Part shown: one piece after another, positions 9,524 to 17,926 of the stretch | Numbering within the stretch: the stretch's first letter is position 1 | Layout: each line of letters starts with the position of its first letter | Assembly: GCF_022346885.1 (NCBI RefSeq) | Contig: NZ_JAKRNK010000002.1 | Location: 1-64,000, forward strand | DNA length: 64,000 nucleotides | Origin: Paenibacillus sp. ACRRX | GTDB lineage: Bacteria > Bacillota > Bacilli > Paenibacillales > Paenibacillaceae | Direction: 5' to 3' | Translations under genes and position numbers: made by a program | Notes under the pieces: generated by a model | What the model saw: the letters and a program-made list of their open reading frames with translations, nothing else | Database searches by the model: none | What the model was told of the DNA's origin: nothing

Positions 9524-9564
9524 TTTAATACTCCCTTCTCTATATACCATTTCGATTCATCTAT

Positions 9565-10404
9565 CTACTTTAGTTCGTCCATAGCGACCATATCCATATC
9601 GGTATACGTGATATTCTCACCGCACATTGCCCAAATAAATGTATAATTGCTAGTGCCTACGCCAGTGTGAATGGACCAGCTTGGACTAATAACAGCTTGC
9701 TCATTGCCAACAACGAGATGCTTCGTCTCATCCGGTTTGCCCATGAAATGAAATACTTTGTTGTCAGCTTCCAAATCGAAGTATACATACGCTTCCATGC
9801 GTCGCTCATGCGTGTGGCACGGCATCGTATTCCAAGCGTTACCTTCTTCTAGGTGCGTATAGCCCATTTGCAATTGACATGACTGACATACATTCGGATG
9901 AATGTACTGATAAATTTTGCGCTTATTCATTGTGTTCTCAGCACCGGTCTCCATTGGCTTAATGTTGTCAATGGAAATACGTACATTCGGATATTTGTGA
10001 TGAGCCGGACTAGAAGCAATATAAAACTTTGCTGGATTACTAGCATCTTCACTAGCAAACAGCACTTCTTTTGTCTCTTTTCCGATATAATAGCCATCCT
10101 GATTGCTCATCGATTCACGTACACCATCAATCGTAATAAATCCTGGACCACCGATATTAATGACACCTAGTTCACGACGCTCCAGGAAATAATCAACACC
10201 CAAATCTTTACTAAGCTTAATCTCCAACGACTCTTTCGCAGGTGTTACGCCACCAAAAATCAAACGGTCATTATGCGAGTAAGTCAAGCGAATTTCACCG
10301 GGAACAAACACCTGCTCCACTAAAAACTCCTTGCGCAATTCTTCTGTTGTCATGCGTGCGATCGATTGAGGTGCATACGCATAGCGTGTCTCCATAGTTT
10401 GCAT
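9565..10404 (-). CDS. kduI: 4-deoxy-L-threo-5-hexosulose-uronate ketol-isomerase
   Basis: 279 residues, full length for KduI. The cupin metal site is visible as NTMPCHTHERRMEAYVYFDL, with two His and a Glu. A GGEFN-like loop is absent, but the conserved INIGGPGFITIDG and the KETKEVLFASEDASNPAKFY region are present. It isomerises 5-keto-4-deoxyuronate released by GH88 into 3-deoxy-D-glycero-2,5-hexodiulosonate, the substrate of the following dehydrogenase. The ATG follows GGAGGAACTAGAAAAT. It is driven by a promoter of the shared TGACC type. Confidence 0.93.
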   Translation of the reverse strand: MQTMETRYAYAPQSIARMTTEELRKEFLVEQVFVPGEIRLTYSHNDRLIFGGVTPAKESLEIKLSKDLGVDYFLERRELGVINIGGPGFITIDGVRESMSNQDGYYIGKETKEVLFASEDASNPAKFYIASSPAHHKYPNVRISIDNIKPMETGAENTMNKRKIYQYIHPNVCQSCQLQMGYTHLEEGNAWNTMPCHTHERRMEAYVYFDLEADNKVFHFMGKPDETKHLVVGNEQAVISPSWSIHTGVGTSNYTFIWAMCGENITYTDMDMVAMDELK

Positions 10405-10484
10405 ATTTTCTAGTTCCTCCCGATTTCATAGACTTGGAATCATCACAATGAACAATGCGATCATTCGATATTGGATCTACAACC

Positions 10485-10550
10485 ATCATAGTGAATGCAT
10501 TTAACAATAGTAAGCTAATTATTTTGCCCGGTTGTGAACAATTTTGACTT
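10485..10550 (-). promoter_or_regulatory. kduI-kduD promoter with activator half-sites
   Basis: A -10 TATGAT lies at 10485-10490. On the top strand, ATTTTGCCC (TGCCC 10525-10529) and ATTTTGACTTT (TGACT 10545-10549) form degenerate direct repeats 20 bp apart. The distal copy is 55 bp from the -10, matching the other promoters of the locus. Confidence 0.58.
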
Positions 10551-10605
10551 TATTGCCTATTCGAATTCTTTTTTTCCTTATAATGTATACTAACTCAGGA
10601 GTAAC

Positions 10606-13074
10606 CTACGCTAAGTTCACTGTAACGGTAGCTCCAAGCGGGATATCCAGCTGATAGGTATGTGGTGCAGGCTGTGTTGCGACCACTGCCGTTGATGGCT
10701 TACCCATACAAAAAGTAAGCGGAACCGCACTATAAATAACACAAGGATTACCAATCGCAGACGTAATCTGCGCTTGTTGCAGTTTGCCTGCCTGCCATGC
10801 CATATCAATGGTAAAGCCACCCCGAGCACGCAAGCCAGTAACATGACCCTGCTGCCATGCAAGCGGCAAAGCTGGCAGCAATCGGATTTCATCCCCGTGC
10901 GACTGCAATAACATCTCTTGTATCGCTGCTGCTCCACCAAAATTGGCATCAATTTGGAATGGAGGATGGTCGCCGAACAAGTTCGGATGTACCGCTTTGC
11001 ATAATAAATTACGTAAACTCAGATGTGCCTGATCTCCCTCATCTAACCTTGACCAGAAGTTTGCAATCCACGCTTGACTCCAGCCTGTATGTCCTCCACC
11101 ATGGGCTAAACGCCGCTGCAACGTGAATCTAGCAGCTTGTCCGAGTTCAGGGCTACGATGAGGAATGATCTGTTCCCCTGGATGCAAAGCAAATAGATGA
11201 GAAATATGGCGATGCCCCAGCTCTACTTCATCATAATCAACCGCCCACTCCATAATTTGTCCATGGCGGCCGATTTGCGGCTGTGGCAGCTTACTGCGCG
11301 CTTGCCTCCATTGTGCCATCAGATGTTTGTCCGCTTTGGCCTCCTGTTCCATATTCTCTTCTAAATCCAATTTCAACAGCTCACCAGCACGGATACATGC
11401 TGTAAACAACGCATACAATATTTGCGAGTCCATCGAAGGACCAAAGCAAAGCGCCCCGACTTCACCTTGTTCACTACGATACGAATTTTCTGGTGATAGA
11501 GATGGTACGGTCACCAGCTGTCCTGACGGCAGCTCCAATAAGAAGTCTAAGAAAAATAACGAGGCTTCTTTCAACACGGGATACGCACGTTCGCGCAAGA
11601 ATGAAAGCGAGCCATTGTAACAATAATGCTCCCACATGTGTAGCGCAATCCATGCACCACCCATTGGCCACATATTGGCGCTCACATATTCCCCGTATAT
11701 GCCTGTATCCGCCCACAGATTGCTGCTCGTGTGGGCAACAAATCCGCGTGCACCATAAATGTTGCGTGCTGTTTGGCGTCCATTGATGACTAAGCGTTCA
11801 ATAAAATCAAAAAGTGGCATGTGACATTCGGCTAAATTCCCCGTCTCGGCAAGCCAGTAGTTCATTTGCAAGTTAATGTTTAGATGATAGTCCGATTCCC
11901 ATGGAGGCGTATAGCTATCGTTCCAAATCCCTTGCAAGTTAGCTGGTAGAGTTCCCGGTCTGGAGCTCGCAAGCAGTAAATAACGCCCGTACTGATAAAA
12001 CAGAGCCTCCAGTCCATTATCAGCTGCACCTTGCCGGTATCGCTCTAATCGCTCTGACGTGGATAAGGATTGCTCTCTCGGAATCTGCTGCTGTAGCTCG
12101 GTTCTGCTTCCTTTTTCCGCTTCCAAATCTAACGTCACACGGTTAAACAACGGCTTATAATCATCCAAGTGCCGCTGCTTCAATGTCTCATATGGCACTT
12201 TAGCTGCCTGTTTCGCTTGTTGCGAAGCAACAGCATAAGCATCATCACAGCGGAATGAAGTCTGTGCTGCTACAATGAGCGTGACTGCACGAGCTTGGCG
12301 AATATCAAGATAATTGCCCGCCGTCTGACACTGTCCACCTTCAACTACTGCGCGTAACACAACGGCATAACGTACGCCATCTGCTCCTAGTTGTCCTTGC
12401 ATGGCAATAGCTTGCCTATCATCGGACTGAATAATTTTACCGGTGAATGGTCTACGATCGATTTTAGCCGCAAAGGTTAAGCCTGCTGCAGCGGTCGTGG
12501 TCATCCGGATGACCAGCACTTGATCAGCGGCACTAGAAAATATCTCGCGGCTATACTGAATTGCATCTTTCTGAACCTCACCCGCTGCCTTAGTTGCCGT
12601 TCTTCCTTCCTTATCTTGGCATGCCAATTCATAATTTACCTGAACCAAAGCATGCTCCAAATCTAACTCACGACAATAATTGTTGATTGCATGAGCCTCT
12701 ATATCCGAATCAAAATCCAAGAACAAGTTACCTAATGTCTGATAAGGGTTAAAATATTGTGGTACGTTAGTCATATGCTTCAACACTAACTTTTCTGCCT
12801 TGCGCACGTTCCCCTGCAGCAGCAAGTTTTTAATTTCCGGCAGCGTCGCCTGCGCAGATCTGTTATTGTTATCTCTTGCACCACCATACCAAATCGAATC
12901 TTCATTCAATTGAATCTGCTCACGCTGTATACCGCCATATACAACGCCCCCTAAGCGCCCATTACCGATTGGAAACGCTTCCGTCCATTTGCTAGCCGCT
13001 GTCCGCTCAAGCAAATAATAGCTGCTCTCTTCATTGCGGGTGCATTTATTTATGTCACATCTGACATGCTTCAT
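10606..13074 (-). CDS. GH95 alpha-L-fucosidase (1,2-alpha-L-fucosidase type)
   Basis: 822 residues, no signal peptide. The N-terminal beta domain begins [19 protein letters not shown] and ends near 300. The (alpha/alpha)6 catalytic barrel carries [13 protein letters not shown], where Asn399 and Asn401 match the two catalytic Asn of GH95. [15 protein letters not shown] carries the conserved Asp. The C-terminus is a beta domain. GH95 inverting enzymes release fucose from Fuc-alpha-1,2-Gal; some members act on alpha-L-galactosides. A cytoplasmic location implies that the substrate is imported before defucosylation. Its promoter is one of the clearest of the TGACC type. Confidence 0.92.
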   Translation of the reverse strand: MKHVRCDINKCTRNEESSYYLLERTAASKWTEAFPIGNGRLGGVVYGGIQREQIQLNEDSIWYGGARDNNNRSAQATLPEIKNLLLQGNVRKAEKLVLKHMTNVPQYFNPYQTLGNLFLDFDSDIEAHAINNYCRELDLEHALVQVNYELACQDKEGRTATKAAGEVQKDAIQYSREIFSSAADQVLVIRMTTTAAAGLTFAAKIDRRPFTGKIIQSDDRQAIAMQGQLGADGVRYAVVLRAVVEGGQCQTAGNYLDIRQARAVTLIVAAQTSFRCDDAYAVASQQAKQAAKVPYETLKQRHLDDYKPLFNRVTLDLEAEKGSRTELQQQIPREQSLSTSERLERYRQGAADNGLEALFYQYGRYLLLASSRPGTLPANLQGIWNDSYTPPWESDYHLNINLQMNYWLAETGNLAECHMPLFDFIERLVINGRQTARNIYGARGFVAHTSSNLWADTGIYGEYVSANMWPMGGAWIALHMWEHYCYNGSLSFLRERAYPVLKEASLFFLDFLLELPSGQLVTVPSLSPENSYRSEQGEVGALCFGPSMDSQILYALFTACIRAGELLKLDLEENMEQEAKADKHLMAQWRQARSKLPQPQIGRHGQIMEWAVDYDEVELGHRHISHLFALHPGEQIIPHRSPELGQAARFTLQRRLAHGGGHTGWSQAWIANFWSRLDEGDQAHLSLRNLLCKAVHPNLFGDHPPFQIDANFGGAAAIQEMLLQSHGDEIRLLPALPLAWQQGHVTGLRARGGFTIDMAWQAGKLQQAQITSAIGNPCVIYSAVPLTFCMGKPSTAVVATQPAPHTYQLDIPLGATVTVNLA

Positions 13075-13147
13075 TAAGCTACCCTCATTTCTTTAAAGAA
13101 TCCTGTGTAATAGCTCGTATTCTATTCCCAATATCGTACTTCGCACC

Positions 13148-13213
13148 ATTATATCGACATTCCACTAAAAAATAGATGCACGATTATGACCATGTTTGTG
13201 TCGTTTATTGACC
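13148..13213 (-). promoter_or_regulatory. GH95 promoter with paired activator half-sites
   Basis: Perfect -10 TATAAT (top ATTATA 13148-13153). GATTATGACC (TGACC 13187-13191) and TTATTGACCTA (TGACC 13209-13213) are direct repeats 22 bp apart. The proximal copy is 33 bp from the -10, exactly as at the GH112 and permease promoters. There is no good -35, consistent with activator dependence. Confidence 0.72.
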
Positions 13214-13302
13214 TATCGGAAGTTTCAACTGCATACATCATGCTCAATTCAAATCATGTAACAACCAATACTCATTAGACGTTTTTTTCTGGTCATACGG
13301 CA

Positions 13303-13342
13303 CAAAAAAATCGGACGATTCATACTTGCTGACTCGTCCGAT
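13303..13342 (-). terminator. Terminator after fucA
   Basis: ATCGGACGA (13310-13318) and TCGTCCGAT (13334-13342) form a perfect 9-bp stem. On the minus strand it is followed by a run of seven T, 24 bp past the stop at 13366. Confidence 0.9.
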
Positions 13343-13365
13343 CCTCATATATCATTTCGAATGAT

Positions 13366-14019
13366 TTAGACAGTGCTTTTGCGTTGTCCGTAAGATTTGA
13401 ACTTCTCTACCATATGATGCATTTCGGCATCAGGCAGCACTATAGGTTCACCGACACTCTTCGCGAGCACGTAAAGTTGCGCACAGTATTCCAACTCCTC
13501 AACTATGTTGAAGGCATTAAGCAAATCTTGTGATCCCGCCAATACGCCATGGTTGGCTAGGATGACGGCTTTCCGTCCTGCCATCGCTTTCGTGGCATTA
13601 ACCGCTAACTCATGTGTACCAAAGGTGGCATATTCGGCTACACGCACATTTGGGCCTGCAACAGCAATCATATAATGGGTAGCTGGCAGCTCCCAACGCA
13701 AGCAGCTAAGCACAGTTGAATACATCGTGTGGGCATGGATAACAGCATCCATATCATCACGCGTTTTATATTGCGCTAAGTGCATTTCCCATTCCGATGA
13801 AGGCAGGCGCATGCCTTCGACGACATTACCATCAAGGTCGAGAATAACGATATCTTCGGGTTCAATCTCGTAAAAATCAATTCCTGTCGGCGTTATGGCC
13901 ACAGTCCCCTGCTTACGATCGAAGATGCTAAGATTGCCGCCCGTGCCTTTCGTCAAGCCGTTCTCGACTAGCTTTTTTCCGTATTTTATCAATTCATGTC
14001 TTGCTTGTTCCATTAACAT
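13366..14019 (-). CDS. fucA: L-fuculose-1-phosphate aldolase (class II aldolase)
   Basis: 217 residues, the length of FucA. Family signatures are GGNLSIFDR near the N-terminus, IHAHTMYST with the paired zinc His, and ILANHGVLAGS with the third His; a Glu (SSEWEMH) supplies the catalytic acid. It cleaves fuculose-1-phosphate into dihydroxyacetone phosphate and lactaldehyde. With two fucosidases nearby, fucose is the plausible substrate; a rhamnulose- or ribulose-phosphate aldolase role cannot be excluded by sequence alone. No fucose isomerase or fuculokinase lies in the window. It appears to be its own transcription unit, bounded by terminators at 13303-13342 and 14242-14287. Confidence 0.85.
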   Translation of the reverse strand: MLMEQARHELIKYGKKLVENGLTKGTGGNLSIFDRKQGTVAITPTGIDFYEIEPEDIVILDLDGNVVEGMRLPSSEWEMHLAQYKTRDDMDAVIHAHTMYSTVLSCLRWELPATHYMIAVAGPNVRVAEYATFGTHELAVNATKAMAGRKAVILANHGVLAGSQDLLNAFNIVEELEYCAQLYVLAKSVGEPIVLPDAEMHHMVEKFKSYGQRKSTV

Positions 14020-14057
14020 CTCTTGTTAGTTCCTTTCTATTGATTTCTAATCGTTTA

Positions 14058-14071
14058 TGTAACCGTTTTCG
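14058..14071 (-). promoter_or_regulatory. cre-like CcpA box in the fucA leader
   Basis: TGTAACCGTTTTCG matches 13 of 14 positions of TGWAANCGNTNWCA. The minus strand shows a tandem ACGGTTAC repeat here. It lies 38 bp upstream of the fucA start, a roadblock position. Further upstream, ATTTTGACGG (TGACG 14173-14177) and a possible -10 TACAAT (14116-14121) suggest a weaker relative of the locus promoters, but the spacing is 52 rather than 55-56 bp. Confidence 0.45.
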
Positions 14072-14241
14072 TAACCGTTCTTACTGATTCACCGCTTAAC
14101 TTGCTCCCTAGCAGGATTGTAGACTCGTATCCAAATTGAATCCATCCTTTTGTGGACGTGCTAGCTTCATTTTGACGGATTTGGATCGCTATATGCAAGT
14201 AGGATTGATCCTCACGAGCAAATTAAGACATAAATATAAAG

Positions 14242-14287
14242 AAAAGAGCAAGCAGCAAGGCATACATGGCCTTACTACTTGCTCTTT
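14242..14287 (-). terminator. Terminator after kdgA
   Basis: A long hairpin: AAGAGCAAG pairs with CTTGCTCTT and an inner AAGGC with GCCTT. It is 6 bp past the stop at 14293, with T/A-rich flanks on both strands. It closes the GH29-kdgK-kdgA unit. Confidence 0.85.
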
Positions 14288-14292
14288 ATATT

Positions 14293-14958
14293 TTATATCT
14301 CTTTCGCCTGACGATAAGCACTAACATAAGCGGCAGCTTTCTTCCGAATCAACGAAAAATCCTTGTTCTTTACGGCTTCATTCGTCAAATCGGAACCGAT
14401 CCCTACCGCAACCGCTCCGGCTTTTATCCATTCACCAAGGTTATCCAACGATACACCGCCGGTTGGCATAATGTTAGCCTGCGGCAATGGGCCTTTGATC
14501 GCCTTGATTACGGATGGCTCATACAGGTTGCCTGGGAATAGCTTGACGATATCGGCTCCAAGCTCAAGCGCTTCATGAATTTCCTTGATGGTCATTGTTC
14601 CTGGCATCACCGGTACACGATATCTATTACACAAGGTTACGGTATCAGCGCTAAGGCAAGGAGACACTACGAATTGAGCACCGCTAAGAATCGCCGCGCG
14701 TGCCGTTTCAGCATCCAACACAGTTCCTACGCCAATAATTGCATAAGTAGATTCATCCGATGAATCCCATTTATAGGTTTGAGCTAGTTTCTCAATCGCT
14801 TTTAACGCAAACGGAACGGTCATCGTAATCTCTATCACTTTAATTCCGCCACGTATCGCTTCCTCGGCCATGGCAACAACTTCTTCTGCCGTTTCACCGC
14901 GAAGTACGGCAACGACACCTTCCTGTACAATCTTCTGAATAAGCTGCATTTTCTTCAT
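14293..14958 (-). CDS. kdgA: KDPG/KHG aldolase
   Basis: 221 residues from the ATG at 14958. That start has GAGGAG 6 nt upstream; an ATG 18 nt earlier has no such site. It is a TIM-barrel class I aldolase with the Schiff-base lysine in GADIVKLFPG (Lys139) and the conserved Glu43 in KVIEITM. It splits 2-keto-3-deoxy-6-phosphogluconate into pyruvate and glyceraldehyde-3-phosphate, the last step of uronate degradation. The next gene upstream is the matching kinase. Confidence 0.93.
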   Translation of the reverse strand: MKKMQLIQKIVQEGVVAVLRGETAEEVVAMAEEAIRGGIKVIEITMTVPFALKAIEKLAQTYKWDSSDESTYAIIGVGTVLDAETARAAILSGAQFVVSPCLSADTVTLCNRYRVPVMPGTMTIKEIHEALELGADIVKLFPGNLYEPSVIKAIKGPLPQANIMPTGGVSLDNLGEWIKAGAVAVGIGSDLTNEAVKNKDFSLIRKKAAAYVSAYRQAKEI

Positions 14959-15021
14959 ATCGTTCTCCTCACCCATCTCTTTTTTACTTCATCAGAAATT
15001 CATTTCCGTTTACCAAATACC

Positions 15022-15984
15022 TTATCGCTCAACATGCGTCTTACCGGCAAGCAATCGCTCGATTTGTGCTCCACTAGGGAGACCTTCCCAATCGCCAACA
15101 TTCTGGATTACCTGTGAGCCGATCAAATTACCGAGACGAACCGCCTCCACAAGACTATTATCTCGCAGCAAACCAGCTAGAAATCCGGCACAGAAGCCAT
15201 CTCCAGCTCCGACAGTATCGACTACATGATCAACCTTATAGTAAGGAACCGCTGACAGTTTACCGTTGTCCAGAATATAGGTTTTGTCCTCGCCACCTTT
15301 AATAATGCTTACAGCGGACAGCTCACTGAGCTTGGCTACGATCTCATCCATCGCTTCCGTCTCATACAACAGTTTCAGTTCATCTAATCCCGGTAAGAAA
15401 TAATCTGCTTTTAGCGCCAATGGCAAAAGAACCTTTTGTGCTGCTTTAACATCCCATAGCTTTAAGCGCAAATTCGGATCAAAGCTTACTTTGACTCCGT
15501 GCTGCTTCGCAATGTCCATAGCTGCTGCCGCTGTCTCCGCGCAGGATGTGCTTAACGCAGGTGTGATCCCGGTAATATGCAAAATCTTTGCTCCAGCAAT
15601 ATATTCCTCATCCAAGTGCTCAGGCGTCATTTTACTAGCCGCCGATAGCTTGCGGTAATAATAAACAGAGCTTCTTCCAGCCGTATTCTCTCGAATCATG
15701 AGTCCTGTTGGAGCTTCATCTGTGAATGAAGCGCGTGTAACGTCTACGCCTTCTCCCCGCACCATCTTATAAATCCGCTGCCCGAACGGATCATCTCCAA
15801 GCCGGCCGCACCAGCCTGCGGAATGTCCAAGTCTTGACAAACCGATCGCAACATTTGTCTCAGCTCCACCAAAGGATGGCGACAAATTCGATGTGTACTC
15901 AAGACCTTTTCCTCCCTCGGCAATTAATAGGGCCATACTTTCCCCGAAGGTGACCACTTCCGGATGAGAATTTATATTGTTCAT
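15022..15984 (-). CDS. kdgK: 2-keto-3-deoxygluconate kinase (PfkB family)
   Basis: 320 residues. The PfkB ribokinase fold has the N-terminal substrate segment GGAETNVAIGLSRLG, the hinge FDPNLRLKLW, and the C-terminal anion hole with catalytic Asp in DTVGAGDGFCAGFLAG. It phosphorylates KDG made by the KduD-like enzyme to KDPG, the substrate of the adjacent aldolase (63 bp downstream). It is probably cotranscribed with the GH29 gene (128 bp upstream) because no terminator separates them. Confidence 0.92.
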   Translation of the reverse strand: MNNINSHPEVVTFGESMALLIAEGGKGLEYTSNLSPSFGGAETNVAIGLSRLGHSAGWCGRLGDDPFGQRIYKMVRGEGVDVTRASFTDEAPTGLMIRENTAGRSSVYYYRKLSAASKMTPEHLDEEYIAGAKILHITGITPALSTSCAETAAAAMDIAKQHGVKVSFDPNLRLKLWDVKAAQKVLLPLALKADYFLPGLDELKLLYETEAMDEIVAKLSELSAVSIIKGGEDKTYILDNGKLSAVPYYKVDHVVDTVGAGDGFCAGFLAGLLRDNSLVEAVRLGNLIGSQVIQNVGDWEGLPSGAQIERLLAGKTHVER

Positions 15985-16112
15985 TCACCATCACCATCTC
16001 TTTCCATCTATCCGATAATCATAGCTTTTATCTTCTGCCACTTTATAGGCTGCATTGACAGCCGTGTACATCCAGCCTACAAATCTATTGCTAGTTACCA
16101 CATATAAGCTCC

Positions 16113-17624
16113 CTATGATTCGTCCTGAAGAACCTGACTATAGAACACCTCGAATGTGGACAAGTTTGGCCACCAACGTGAGCCTGTGATTTGAAGGCGC
16201 AATCGACTGCTGCTTATGGCTGGAAAATGGCAAATTCGCTTGTGGCCGATAATCGTACCATCCAGAATTGGCCGCCACTCCCCTGTGCCTGCACCTGTAT
16301 TCGTGCCTGCCTCTGTAGTTGCAGCAGCATCAGCTTGCCAATACTCCAAGCTGAAACGTTCAATCCGCTGCGTATAGCGATACTCCTGCAGTACGATATG
16401 ATCGAACGTTTGCACTTTTCCTAAGTCGACAGTGATACTCGCCACCTCTGTACCTTGCTCAGGTGCCCAAAACGTATCTCGATTGCTATCTAAGACATTG
16501 GCAGCTTCATGTCCAGCCATCGCTTCACTGGCCGTAGCAGCTGCATCACGCGCCACATTTGTCTCAAACGTATTACGAATCCAAGCCCCCAACTCCTCTA
16601 ACCGCTGCACATCATTCTCGTGGAACAGACCGCGCGTATCAGCAGGAATATTTAGCAAGAGTGTTGCATTACCTCCGACCGAACCATAGTACACATTCCG
16701 CAGCTCATCCAGCGACTTGACTTGATCATCTTGACTCGCATGATAGAACCATCCCGGACGAATCGATGTATCTACTTCTGCTGGATACCAGACAAGCTCC
16801 GCTACGTTCGCGATAATGTCGCGGCTGCCCAAGTCTTCATCTTCTGAAGTGAAACGCTTGGCGAATTCAGCATGATCTTCCCGCTGTGAATGTTCCTGAA
16901 TTCGCTCCTTATCCTGCAGCTGCGCAGGTACTACGCTCCACTCCGACTTGCGACAATGCCCTGCCTCATTGCCACACCAGCGCACATCCGGTCCACAAAC
17001 CGAAATACTCGCCTCTGGCTGCAATTCACGAATCAGTGCATAATAGCCATTCCAATCATATACCTGCTTTTTACCGTTAGGCCCTTCACCACATGCCCCA
17101 TCAAACCATACACAAAAGAGATCCCCATAATTCGTCAACAGCTCGCGCAATTGACTTTTGAAATATTCATTGTAAGCGGGGGAATCCCCATAACAAGCCT
17201 CATGACGATCCCAAGGCGATAAATAAATTCCAAACTTCAACCCTCCTTCACGACAAGCATCAGCCACCTCACGAACGACATCTCCCTTGCCATCTTTCCA
17301 CGGGCTATGCTTCACTGAATGCTCCGTATACTTACTAGGCCATAGACAAAATCCATCATGATGCTTGCAAGTCAGAATCAGCCCTTTCATCCCTGCAGCC
17401 TTACAAGCACGCACCCATTGCCGCGCGTCTAGTTGCGTTGGATTAAATATATCTGGCTGCTCCTGCCCACTGCCCCATTCCTGGTTTGTAAACGTATTTA
17501 CAGTAAAATGTACAAAAGCATAAAACTCCATCTCTTGTATCGCCAACTGTCGCTCTGACGGCCGCACCAACGCTGCCGCTTTCACTTGCTCTGTTCTTAT
17601 AGCTCCACCGCTGTTAATAACCAT
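16113..17624 (-). CDS. GH29 alpha-L-fucosidase with C-terminal F5/8-type domain
   Basis: 503 residues from the ATG at 17624, which has a GAGAGGGGGG site; a TTG 27 nt upstream is less likely. The TIM barrel carries WVRACKAAGMKGLILTCKHHDGF and CVWFDGACGEG, where Asp175 is the expected nucleophile. A C-terminal beta-sandwich (about 345-500: SITVDLGKVQTFDHIVLQEY) resembles discoidin/F5-8 type C. It lacks a signal peptide, so it is intracellular. GH29 retaining enzymes release alpha-1,3/1,4/1,6-fucose, which complements the alpha-1,2 type GH95 enzyme upstream. Its gene heads an operon with kdgK and kdgA, which ties fucose removal to uronate breakdown under one promoter. Confidence 0.92.
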   Translation of the reverse strand: MVINSGGAIRTEQVKAAALVRPSERQLAIQEMEFYAFVHFTVNTFTNQEWGSGQEQPDIFNPTQLDARQWVRACKAAGMKGLILTCKHHDGFCLWPSKYTEHSVKHSPWKDGKGDVVREVADACREGGLKFGIYLSPWDRHEACYGDSPAYNEYFKSQLRELLTNYGDLFCVWFDGACGEGPNGKKQVYDWNGYYALIRELQPEASISVCGPDVRWCGNEAGHCRKSEWSVVPAQLQDKERIQEHSQREDHAEFAKRFTSEDEDLGSRDIIANVAELVWYPAEVDTSIRPGWFYHASQDDQVKSLDELRNVYYGSVGGNATLLLNIPADTRGLFHENDVQRLEELGAWIRNTFETNVARDAAATASEAMAGHEAANVLDSNRDTFWAPEQGTEVASITVDLGKVQTFDHIVLQEYRYTQRIERFSLEYWQADAAATTEAGTNTGAGTGEWRPILDGTIIGHKRICHFPAISSSRLRLQITGSRWWPNLSTFEVFYSQVLQDES

Positions 17625-17717
17625 CGCCCCCCTCTCATCTTCCCTTAGCAATATATTGAAGAATATAAAAAAGATATAATTCGTATCTATATAGAAATTA
17701 AAAACTAACTAAGGTAC

Positions 17718-17786
17718 ATAATAGCAAACCAAAGATAGGTAGAAACATGTATTATTTTTTTATAAACATGCAATATTTTGACCTTA
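17718..17786 (-). promoter_or_regulatory. GH29-kdgK-kdgA promoter with distal activator half-site
   Basis: A -10 TATTAT (top 17718-17723) lies 56 bp from ATTTTGACCTTA (TGACC 17779-17783), the distance conserved in the locus. The proximal half-site position is a T-run, but a 21-bp direct repeat of ACATG (17745-17749 and 17766-17770) suggests a degenerate copy. Confidence 0.58.
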
Positions 17787-17790
17787 ACAG

Positions 17791-17828
17791 CGAAAGCCAA
17801 GATCCTTAAAATCAGACCTTGGCTTTCG
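17791..17828 (-). terminator. Terminator after the PL8 lyase gene
   Basis: CGAAAGCCAAG (17791-17801) pairs with CTTGGCTTTCG (17818-17828), an 11-bp perfect stem 98 bp beyond the stop at 17927. The T-run is weak on the minus strand, so termination may be partial. Confidence 0.65.
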
Positions 17829-17926
17829 ATTGTTTATTTTAACCTTTACTAACTCTAAAACTCTAAACTGGCAGTAACTTACGGAACATTCACTTTTGAC
17901 CGCTTATCTACAAAATTCAGCATCAC

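Noticed and set aside
14163-14177. ATTTTGACGG as an eighth activator site, before fucA
   Set aside because: The distance to the best -10 is 52 bp instead of 55-56 and the half-site is imperfect; kept only as a remark.
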